6,357 nucleotides of DNA from Halieaceae bacterium (GTDB lineage Bacteria > Pseudomonadota > Gammaproteobacteria > Pseudomonadales > Halieaceae), in NCBI GenBank assembly GCA_018666055.1, contig JABJAS010000427.1:1-6357 (forward strand), read 5' to 3'. Made by a program: the position numbers and the translations under genes. Positions 1 through 5,413 of this stretch are shown here, one piece after another. The notes under the pieces were generated by a model. It did not search any database, had not been told where the DNA came from, and saw nothing but the letters and a program-made list of their open reading frames with translations. Position 1 is the first letter of the stretch, and the number at the start of each line of letters is the position of its first letter.

Positions 1-669
1 CTCATCGAAGATGAGTCCCTGAGGGTTTCGATGGCCATAGCTGTAAACTCTAGGCGCTTCAGTGGGGAAGGGGTTATCGACGGGTACCGACCCGTCCGCA
101 TTGACTCTAAGCAGTTTGCCCAACTCCCAAGAGAGGTTTTGCGCCTCTTCACGGTAAGAAAATCCCTCGCCCACGCTCACTATCAAGGTGCCATCAGGTA
201 GAAAAACCATTTTCCCCCCGTAATGAAAGGAGCCCTCTTTGTTGGGGGATACCTCAAGAATGGCTTCAAAATCCTCAATGCGATTTTTTCGCAGGAACCC
301 TCGTGCCACTGTCGTACGGTTGCCCTTGTCATCGCCACCGGCATAGCTCACATAAATCAGGTCATTGGTGTCGAATTGGGGATGCAGCACGACTTCAAGC
401 AATCCGCCTTGATTCGCATCAAAAATGGGGGGCATGCCCAATACGGGTGTCGCCTCGCCTTCGCGATCCAATATCAACAGACGGCCGCCTTTTTCGGTAA
501 TTAATAAGTGACCGTCGCTCAGTTCAGCCACAGACCAAGGCCGATCAAGCCCCGACGTGAGCGTTTCGACCTGATACGGCGCTGCCGCGACTGCCCCGGT
601 AACGAGTGGCCCGGCAAATAGCGCCGCGATAATGAGCGTCGCGCGAGTGACTGTGCAGCGAAAGGGCAT
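1..669 (-). CDS. PQQ-dependent aldose-sugar dehydrogenase, secreted; C-terminus beyond the left edge
   Basis: The 223 residues in the window form the N-terminal part of a soluble PQQ glucose/aldose-sugar dehydrogenase (GSDH beta-propeller family, like E. coli YliI). Such enzymes oxidise aldoses in the periplasm using PQQ and calcium. A Sec signal peptide covers about residues 1-30 (cleavage near AVAAA/P). The propeller starts with the LDRPWSVAEL and TEKGGRLLIL segments, then QGGLLEVVLHPQF (87-99). HYGGK (149-153) carries H149, which aligns with the catalytic base His144 of Acinetobacter sGDH. Next come GKLLRVNADGSVPVDNPF (184-201) and GHRNPQG (212-218), both family signatures. The ATG at 669-667 is chosen because GAGGTA (681-676) lies 6 nt upstream and the signal peptide follows directly. 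It is divergent from the membrane-protein gene at 729. Family assignment is firm, but the sugar substrate cannot be told. No frameshift is visible in this portion. Confidence 0.93.
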   Translation of the reverse strand, partial: MPFRCTVTRATLIIAALFAGPLVTGAVAAAPYQVETLTSGLDRPWSVAELSDGHLLITEKGGRLLILDREGEATPVLGMPPIFDANQGGLLEVVLHPQFDTNDLIYVSYAGGDDKGNRTTVARGFLRKNRIEDFEAILEVSPNKEGSFHYGGKMVFLPDGTLIVSVGEGFSYREEAQNLSWELGKLLRVNADGSVPVDNPFPTEAPRVYSYGHRNPQGLIFDE

Positions 670-728
670 AATGATTACCTCAGCGGGGAATGGACTAGGT
701 TACGCGTTTGTGCCGTCGGTGGATTATC

Positions 729-1181
729 ATGGCCCCTTACTCAAAGTGGGCAAGACCGAAAATGCGTGGCGTGACAGCATACACCTTGGGCGTATTGGTG
801 GCTTATATCGTGGGGTCCGTGATCGGGACCCAAATGATTTTGTACTCGGTCTCCACCATGGCGCTAGAAGTCACGATCAACGCTCGTTTTGCGAGCACGG
901 TGGATGATCTCCTTGGTTTGAGCAGCAGTTTACTGCCGATAATGGCAGTGAGCCTTGCTGCTCCTTGGTTGGCCTGCGATTTTGTGACCCGACGGCACCC
1001 CCACCTACGAAGCCCACTACTCTATGGGCTCACAGCAGCATTCGCTATCGCGATACTGCATACGGCGCTGAGCCAGATCTTTGGGATGGATGTCTTTGCG
1101 CCCGCTCGTACGTTGACGGGTTTATTAGGCCAGTGTCTCGCGGGCGCAATCGGAGGCGTTTGCCTCAACGCGTTGCGCTGA
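729..1181 (+). CDS. Hypothetical protein with four predicted membrane helices
   Basis: I do not recognise this 150-residue protein. Four hydrophobic segments are visible at about residues 15-39, 65-86, 95-118 and 128-149. They are joined by short loops, including a basic loop with TRRHPHLR (87-94) between helices 2 and 3. The last helix is glycine/alanine-rich (GLLGQCLAGAIGGVCL) and the protein ends almost directly after it, at NALR. There are three Cys (83, 136, 145) but no recognisable cofactor or catalytic motif. The N-terminus is basic before helix 1, which predicts a cytoplasmic N-terminus by the positive-inside rule. I chose the ATG at 729 because GGTGGA (718-723) sits 5 nt upstream; an in-frame TTG at 708 would add seven residues. 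It is divergent from the PQQ dehydrogenase with only 59 bp between starts, and convergent with the barrel gene. That it is a real inner-membrane protein is likely; its function is unknown. Confidence 0.72.
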   Translation: MAPYSKWARPKMRGVTAYTLGVLVAYIVGSVIGTQMILYSVSTMALEVTINARFASTVDDLLGLSSSLLPIMAVSLAAPWLACDFVTRRHPHLRSPLLYGLTAAFAIAILHTALSQIFGMDVFAPARTLTGLLGQCLAGAIGGVCLNALR

Positions 1182-1206
1182 AGCGGGCTGTCCTGCTGTC
1201 ATGCCA

Positions 1207-1980
1207 TTAAAAATCAAATCGAAAGCCGATAGCAGGGCCATGTTCTTTCAGGTCGAATTTAAATCGATCGGCTCCGTCACCGTCGTCGTAGTCAAAGTCT
1301 AGATATCGATAGCCGAGTGACACACTCGACCAGCGGTTAAAGCGGTAAGCGAACGCGCCGCTGAGCACAACGACCAAATCAGATCCTACCCCGAAGCCGC
1401 CGACTTGTGCCGCGCCAGTGAATTCCCAAGCGGAGCTAATCGGTGTCTCAAAAAGTACCCCAACAACGGGATCAATCCAGTCATCTCCGACCTTCAGTTG
1501 ACGGTCATTGTTGGGTCCAGAGAGCGATAGCGTTGCGGCAACATCACTGTAAAGCGCGCCGCCTGTCAGTTGGAGTGTGTCGTTGACGCGCCAGGTGACA
1601 GAGGCAATGGCAACCGTTTGCTCTACTTCCATATCACCAGAAAAGGCGTCAAAGGTATCCTCGGTGCCACCTTTTAGATCCATATACACCACGTCGAGCA
1701 TGATCCCCCATCGCTCACCTTCACCGCGGTACATGCCTAAGAACCCGCTATCAATCGCATCGAACACTTCACTCGCGTCAATGTCGACGTCGAGCTCCAG
1801 GTCGCCCACACCCTGCGTTCCCGATAGTGTCGGCGCCAAGAGATATACGAGTCCTTGATTCGACCATCTTGGCGCGTCTTCAGTTGCGTCCTCGGCCGCG
1901 GCTATCGCTGGTGCCAAGGTCAACATTAAGGCTCCGCTGAGGTAACGCAGCAGTCTGGGGGTTCGGTTGTTCGTCATCAT
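1207..1980 (-). CDS. Outer-membrane beta-barrel protein of unknown function
   Basis: The protein has 257 residues. A Sec signal peptide spans about residues 1-29 (hydrophobic LSGALMLTLAPAIAAA, then acidic EDATEDAP). The mature part shows amphipathic beta-strand alternation and ends in RFDF, with the terminal Phe recognised by the BAM machinery. Recognisable segments are DIDASEVFDAID, ERWGIMLDVVYMDL, WIDPVVGVLFETP, GGFGVGSDL and SLGYRYLDFDYDDGDG. They match a widespread family of small proteobacterial outer-membrane barrels without an assigned function. The acidic DFDYDDGDGAD stretch near the C-terminus is probably an extracellular loop or turn. The frame is open back to 2199, but that extension lacks protein-like character and overlaps the Pho-box region. 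I therefore start at ATG 1980, with AAGGA (1995-1991) 10 nt upstream; ATG 1977 is the alternative. It diverges from the porin and shares its control region. Barrel nature is well supported; its cargo or role is not known. Confidence 0.85.
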   Translation of the reverse strand: MMTNNRTPRLLRYLSGALMLTLAPAIAAAEDATEDAPRWSNQGLVYLLAPTLSGTQGVGDLELDVDIDASEVFDAIDSGFLGMYRGEGERWGIMLDVVYMDLKGGTEDTFDAFSGDMEVEQTVAIASVTWRVNDTLQLTGGALYSDVAATLSLSGPNNDRQLKVGDDWIDPVVGVLFETPISSAWEFTGAAQVGGFGVGSDLVVVLSGAFAYRFNRWSSVSLGYRYLDFDYDDGDGADRFKFDLKEHGPAIGFRFDF

Positions 1981-2013
1981 GAAAAGGTGGTCCTTGAAGA
2001 ATATTGTGGTCGC

Positions 2014-2196
2014 AGTCTGCACGACTTCTGGTGAAATCGCAGTGCCAAAAGTGACAAATAGGGGTGCCAAGCGACCCGCCTTCAGGGCACTCGCTGCTCT
2101 GTGCCGTGCAGTCAACGCCGCTGCCACCTCGGCGCCAGTCGCTTTGTCATAAAAATGACATATTTCTTTCACTGAACTGCAACGAAAAGTCTGCAC
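2014..2196. repeat. Pair of 9-bp direct repeats AGTCTGCAC in the divergent intergenic region
   Basis: AGTCTGCAC occurs at 2014-2022 and again at 2188-2196, in the same orientation. The copies bracket most of the non-coding region between the barrel gene and the porin gene, and the second begins 5 nt after the last Pho half site. They may be binding sites for a second regulator or may be chance. Nothing else in this 287-bp gap looks coding. Confidence 0.3.
2144..2183 (+). promoter_or_regulatory. Tandem PhoB-binding sites (Pho boxes) upstream of the porin gene
   Basis: Four 7-bp units lie exactly 11 bp apart: TTGTCAT (2144), ATGACAT (2155), CTTTCAC (2166) and CTGCAAC (2177), separated by AAAA, ATTT and TGAA. 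Against the E. coli half-site consensus CTGT(C/A)A(C/T) they score 6, 5, 6 and 6 of 7. The AT-rich spacers are also typical. The layout resembles the doubled Pho box before E. coli pstS. The last unit ends 84 nt before the porin ATG. PhoB would bind here under phosphate limitation and recruit RNA polymerase in place of a -35 element. A convincing -10 hexamer about 10 nt downstream (around 2194-2199) is not visible, so the transcription start is uncertain. The first two units also form an inverted repeat (TGTCAT/ATGACA), so action on the minus-strand barrel gene is conceivable. Confidence 0.7.
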
Positions 2197-2267
2197 CATC
2201 GGTTCATGACATGTCGTCGATGACCACGTCTTAGGTGTTCTTCACAGAAAACGAAAAGGGTTCAGTT

Positions 2268-3770
2268 ATGATCTTGCGGCTCAAAACAACGAGTTTTTTA
2301 TGGCTTTTGAGTGTCAGCGTGCTCTGCCTATCACAGGCGGCATCCGCTACCGATAAAGCGTTGTTGGATATTTTGCTCAGCAATGGGCTCATTTCGCAGG
2401 CGCAATATGAGCAGCTGGCCGAAACAGAAGTGTTGACGACCGAAGCGGTACTCGCGGGCGTTGCGAGTCAACGTATTGAGCCGACCACTGTTGAGTCCAG
2501 TGCGCCGGGCTCTCAAGACAGCGAGTTAGCAGCCGAGACGGCGCTCGATCAGAGTGTTCAGAATGCGATCGACACCGCAGTCGCCAGCGCGATGGTCGCC
2601 GACTCTCCCGTCAAGGCAAGTTATGGCTCTAAGGGCTTTCGCCTTGAAACGCGCGACGGCAATTGGCAGACCAATCTTCAGTGGAGAGCGCAGTTTCGCT
2701 ACAGCAATCCCTATGGATCTGACCCCCGTCAGATCGCGAATTATGAGGATGCCAGTGGGTCCAGCTTTGAGCAGCGTCGGCTGCGAATGAAAATTGGCGG
2801 ACACGGTTTTCAGCCTTGGATTAAATATTATTTTGAGTTGGACCTTCAGCCGGCCCGCGACGTGGATGCTGATGCGGTCTCATCCAGCGCCCGTGTGATC
2901 GATTGGCGTGTTGATCTGACAAAGTGGGACTGGGCGAGCGTGCGCCTAGGGCAGTGGAAGGTTGACCTTAACCGTGAGCGAGGCGATTCGTCGGGGCGTC
3001 AGCAGTTTGTTGAGCGCTCCATTGTGAACCGCATCTTTACGGTGGACCGGCAAGTGGGTGTGCAGCTACGAGGGCGATTATTTGATGGCACGCTCGCAGA
3101 CATGCGTTATTACGCCGGTGTGTTTAATGGCGAGGGTCGAGGCACCAAAAACAGCTCAACGGATCACCTGTACATGGGTCGTCTGCAGTGGAATTTTCTT
3201 GGCCGAGATCTGGCATGGCGTCAGACCGACGTCGAATATACGGAACTCCCAACCGGCTCTTTAGCGGTGGCAGGCTTTACCAATACGGGACCTTGCACAC
3301 GTTGGTCTTCCTCTGGCTGCGGTAATCTCGATGGATTCGCCAAACCGATAGTAGCGGAGGACGACCAGTTTAAAATAGAGCAAGCGGTACAAGAATTCGC
3401 CTTTAAGTACAGAGGCTTGTCCATTCAGCAAGAGTGGCATCGCAAGTTTGTGAGTGATCGAGTCGCGGGGACAGACAGCGATCTAACGGGTTTTTATGTG
3501 CAGACGGGTTACTTCTTTCATAATTTAATTGAGGCATTTCCGGCGCCGCTCGAGCTAGCCGCGAGATATGCCTATGTGAGCGAACCGAATAAAGCGATGC
3601 GGAGCATCTACAACGAAAGAGAAGAGTTTTCGTTGGGGGCCAATTGGTTTTTTTCAGGGCATAGCAACAAAGTCACCGTCGATTTCTCTCACTTGACCTT
3701 GGATGACGGGCTACTCGAAACCACCCATTCAGAAAACCGATTCCGGGTTCAATGGGATGTCTCGTTTTGA
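2268..3770 (+). CDS. Phosphate-selective porin, OprO/OprP family
   Basis: This 500-residue outer-membrane protein admits phosphate or polyphosphate to the periplasm, judging by its family (porin O/P) and its neighbours. A Sec signal peptide spans residues 1-27 (cleavage near ASA/TD). A short N-terminal segment, ALLDILLSNGLISQAQYEQL (about 30-50), is of the kind often seen ahead of the barrel in this family. An Ala/acidic linker follows to about residue 110. The barrel then shows SSFEQRRLRMKIGG, KYYFELDL, VRLGQWKVDLNRER, QQFVERSIVNRIFTVDRQVGV and YMGRLQWNF, and ends in WDVSF with a terminal Phe. ATG 2268 is chosen because AAGGG (2256-2260) lies 7 nt upstream; the GTG at 2235 would push the signal peptide inward. 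C343 and C351 form an unusual close pair in a probable loop. Tandem Pho boxes lie upstream and a PiT transporter downstream. Anion selectivity is inferred; I cannot confirm the arginine ladder of OprP. Confidence 0.88.
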   Translation: MILRLKTTSFLWLLSVSVLCLSQAASATDKALLDILLSNGLISQAQYEQLAETEVLTTEAVLAGVASQRIEPTTVESSAPGSQDSELAAETALDQSVQNAIDTAVASAMVADSPVKASYGSKGFRLETRDGNWQTNLQWRAQFRYSNPYGSDPRQIANYEDASGSSFEQRRLRMKIGGHGFQPWIKYYFELDLQPARDVDADAVSSSARVIDWRVDLTKWDWASVRLGQWKVDLNRERGDSSGRQQFVERSIVNRIFTVDRQVGVQLRGRLFDGTLADMRYYAGVFNGEGRGTKNSSTDHLYMGRLQWNFLGRDLAWRQTDVEYTELPTGSLAVAGFTNTGPCTRWSSSGCGNLDGFAKPIVAEDDQFKIEQAVQEFAFKYRGLSIQQEWHRKFVSDRVAGTDSDLTGFYVQTGYFFHNLIEAFPAPLELAARYAYVSEPNKAMRSIYNEREEFSLGANWFFSGHSNKVTVDFSHLTLDDGLLETTHSENRFRVQWDVSF

Positions 3771-3832
3771 CGTTTGGCGCGGTTCATGTCGGGAGCCGGG
3801 TGTGCCCAGTTAAATGCAGCTCTTCTGGTCAA

Positions 3833-3852
3833 GGAGGGCGGAATTGCCCTCC
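3833..3852 (+). terminator. Perfect GC-rich hairpin after the porin gene, possible terminator
   Basis: GGAGGGC (3833-3839) and GCCCTCC (3846-3852) pair perfectly around a 6-nt GGAATT loop, starting 62 nt after the porin stop. The stem is strong, but no U-tract follows (the next bases are GATCAGGC). It may therefore be a factor-assisted terminator or an mRNA 3'-end stabiliser rather than a standard intrinsic terminator. If it stops transcription, pit needs its own promoter, which agrees with the element at 3971-4004. Confidence 0.4.
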
Positions 3853-3883
3853 GATCAGGCTGGCAGGGTGCGGATAGAGCCCC

Positions 3884-3916
3884 GCTTTGTTGAGCGAGTT
3901 GGCTCCGGAACAAAGC
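3884..3916. repeat. 33-bp interrupted palindrome in the porin-pit intergenic region
   Basis: GCTTTGTT (3884-3891) and AACAAAGC (3909-3916) are perfect 8-bp inverted repeats. Immediately inside them GAGC (3892-3895) pairs with GCTC (3902-3905), leaving a GAGTTG loop and a CGG bulge on one side. The total is a 12-bp stem with one 3-nt bulge. No U-tract follows. The GCTTTGTT end resembles the termini of some IS5/IS4-group insertion sequences, but no transposase or target duplication is visible. It could be a regulatory or RNA structure, or a mobile-element scar. Confidence 0.45.
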
Positions 3917-3919
3917 AGA

Positions 3920-3962
3920 GATTAACCGATATCACCGTCGCTAATAGAGCGATGATTAACCG
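3920..3962. repeat. Two 9-bp direct repeats GATTAACCG upstream of pit, with nested inverted repeats
   Basis: GATTAACCG occurs at 3920-3928 and 3954-3962, 34 bp apart start to start, just upstream of the Pho-box-like element. Between and beside them are CGTCGC (3936-3941) with GCGACG (3967-3972), and a smaller TCGCT/AGCGA stem (3938-3942 and 3948-3952). Paired same-face repeats upstream of a promoter suggest a dimeric regulator site. The regulator cannot be named. Confidence 0.35.
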
Positions 3963-3970
3963 GTAGGCGA

Positions 3971-4004
3971 CGTTCATCAATTTGTCATCTACCTGAAGTA
4001 GGGT
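3971..4004 (+). promoter_or_regulatory. Pho-box-like element and candidate promoter of pit
   Basis: Three 11-bp-phased units are seen: CGTTCAT (3971), TTGTCAT (3982) and CTGAAGT (3993). They match the Pho half site at 5, 6 and 5 of 7 positions, which is weaker than the set before the porin. TAGGGT (3999-4004) sits 10 nt after the second unit, where a PhoB-dependent promoter would place its -10 hexamer, and matches TATAAT at the key TA...T positions. A start near 4011 would leave a leader of about 30 nt. In Sinorhizobium meliloti, PhoB represses rather than activates pit, so the direction of control cannot be read from the site. Confidence 0.42.
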
Positions 4005-4039
4005 AACGCTGGAAAAGCGGATTAACAGGAATCGTTTGC

Positions 4040-5314
4040 ATGGATATTATCGCTTCACATGGATTCACTTTACTGGCCCTGGCTTGTGTCTTTGGCCTCT
4101 TCATGGCCTGGGGGATTGGTGCAAACGACGTTGCTAATGCCATGGGGACGTCGGTGGGGTCGCGCGCACTGACGCTGAAACAAGCGATTCTCGTTGCGGC
4201 GATTTTTGAATTTGCGGGTGCTTACCTTGCTGGCGGCGAGGTCACGTCTACCATACGCAAAGGCATTATCGACCCCACGATGCTTGCAGACTCGCCAGAT
4301 CTTCTGGTGTTTGGAATGCTATCGGCGTTGTTGGCGGCGGCAACGTGGCTCTTTATTGCCAGTATCCGAGGCTGGCCGGTGTCTACTACCCACTCTATTG
4401 TTGGCGCTATCGTAGGTTTTGCGGCCGTCGGTATTTCGGTAGATGCGGTTGCCTGGGGGAAGGTTGGTACGATTGCGGCGAGTTGGATCGTGTCTCCACT
4501 GCTCGCCGGTTCGATGTCATTCGCCTTATTTATTTCGGTGAAAAATCTGATTTTAGACCATGACGATTCCTTCGATCGGGCGCGCAAGTACGTCCCGATT
4601 TACATGTGGATGGTCGGGTTCATGATCAGTATGGTCACTTTGGTAAAAGGCCTGAAGCATATTGGTATCGATTTGGAGTTGGGTTTGGGCTCTAAATTTG
4701 TCGATGCCATGGCAATTTCTGCCGTGATTGGTTTGGTGGTGGCGCTCATTGGAGCGTTCTTGCTCCGTCGTATCAAAGTAACGGGCGATATGAACAGTGG
4801 CGACAACGTAGAGAAAGTGTTCGGCACGCTGATGATTTTTACCGCCTGCGCTATGGCGTTTGCACATGGCTCAAATGACGTCGCTAATGCGGTAGGCCCC
4901 TTAGCCGCTGTCGTGAGCACGGTGCAATCGGGCGGGATCATCGGCGCTAAATCGGTGATGCCGTGGTGGGTACTGGCGATTGGCGCTGCCGGCATTGTGG
5001 TGGGCCTTGCAACATACGGTTGGCGAGTGATTCAAACCATTGGTCGGAAAATCACTGAGCTGACGCCGAGTCGCGGTTTTGCAGCCGAGCTCGCAGCAGC
5101 TTCCACAGTGGTATTAGCCTCAGCGACCGGTTTGCCTATTTCGACGACCCATACGTTAGTCGGTGCAGTACTCGGTGTTGGTCTCGCCAGAGGTGTCGAG
5201 GCACTGCACTTGCCAACGATTGGCGCCATCATTACCTCCTGGGTGGTGACCCTGCCCGCGGGGGCGGGGTTGGCGGTGGTATTTTTCTATGTGTTATCGG
5301 CCCTATTCGGTTGA
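4040..5314 (+). CDS. pit: PiT-family inorganic phosphate transporter
   Basis: This is a 424-residue inner-membrane symporter that imports phosphate (as metal-phosphate with H+ in E. coli Pit; other PiT members use Na+). The internal duplication typical of the family is clear. The N-terminal half carries GIGANDVANAMGTSVGS (25-41) and GWPVSTTH ending at H118. The C-terminal half carries AHGSNDVANAVGPLAAVV (275-292) and GLPISTTH ending at H371. About ten hydrophobic segments surround a cytoplasmic-type loop, RRIKVTGDMNSGDNVEKVFG. The length is shorter than E. coli PitA (about 499) and closer to the Vibrio/Pseudomonas type. ATG 4040 is preceded by AGGA (4027-4030) at 9 nt spacing. It is followed at 99 bp by a DUF47 gene with no terminator between, so the two are probably one transcript. 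All signature residues are intact. Ion coupling and affinity cannot be told from sequence alone. Confidence 0.95.
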   Translation: MDIIASHGFTLLALACVFGLFMAWGIGANDVANAMGTSVGSRALTLKQAILVAAIFEFAGAYLAGGEVTSTIRKGIIDPTMLADSPDLLVFGMLSALLAAATWLFIASIRGWPVSTTHSIVGAIVGFAAVGISVDAVAWGKVGTIAASWIVSPLLAGSMSFALFISVKNLILDHDDSFDRARKYVPIYMWMVGFMISMVTLVKGLKHIGIDLELGLGSKFVDAMAISAVIGLVVALIGAFLLRRIKVTGDMNSGDNVEKVFGTLMIFTACAMAFAHGSNDVANAVGPLAAVVSTVQSGGIIGAKSVMPWWVLAIGAAGIVVGLATYGWRVIQTIGRKITELTPSRGFAAELAAASTVVLASATGLPISTTHTLVGAVLGVGLARGVEALHLPTIGAIITSWVVTLPAGAGLAVVFFYVLSALFG

Positions 5315-5413
5315 TATAACCAATGCAGATCGTGTTCAAAGCGCGCGACGTGCACTGGGATGACCCCCGATTGTGTGCGTAAGCGTATCTGAGATGAAAA
5401 GGAGTGCCTTAAG

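Noticed and set aside
9..36. Resemblance to a hammerhead ribozyme core (GATGAGTCC-CTGA-GG)
   Set aside because: The conserved GAAA following stem II is missing, and these bases encode the GHRNPQG signature of the PQQ dehydrogenase on the minus strand.
223..504. Plus-strand frames within 223-504
   Set aside because: Antisense to the PQQ dehydrogenase, whose family motifs run continuously through this stretch.
1182..1197. Short hairpin AGCGGG/CCTGCT between the convergent genes, as a terminator
   Set aside because: It has only 6 pairs including one G-U, and no U-tract on either strand.
1196..1202. Perfect Pho half site CTGTCAT
   Set aside because: It is a single unit with no 11-bp-spaced partner, lying between the 3' ends of two convergent genes where no promoter is needed.
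2047..2073. Sigma-54-like TGGCAC element on the minus strand upstream of the barrel gene
   Set aside because: The -12 GC dinucleotide is not at the required distance (TTTG where TTGC is expected), so the element would not be functional.
1981..2199. N-terminal extension of the barrel protein to a start at 2199
   Set aside because: It would place 73 non-protein-like residues before a clear signal peptide and overlap the Pho boxes; an internal ATG at 1980 has a Shine-Dalgarno site.
3786..3893. 35-codon ORF after the porin
   Set aside because: No Shine-Dalgarno site precedes it, its coding content is dictated by the hairpins, and it resembles no known protein.
4222..4995. Several long minus-strand reading frames opposite pit
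   Set aside because: They are antisense shadows of an intact, signature-bearing PiT gene and show no protein-family features.
5323..5382. 19-codon ORF between pit and the DUF47 gene
   Set aside because: No ribosome site and no recognisable peptide; most likely chance.
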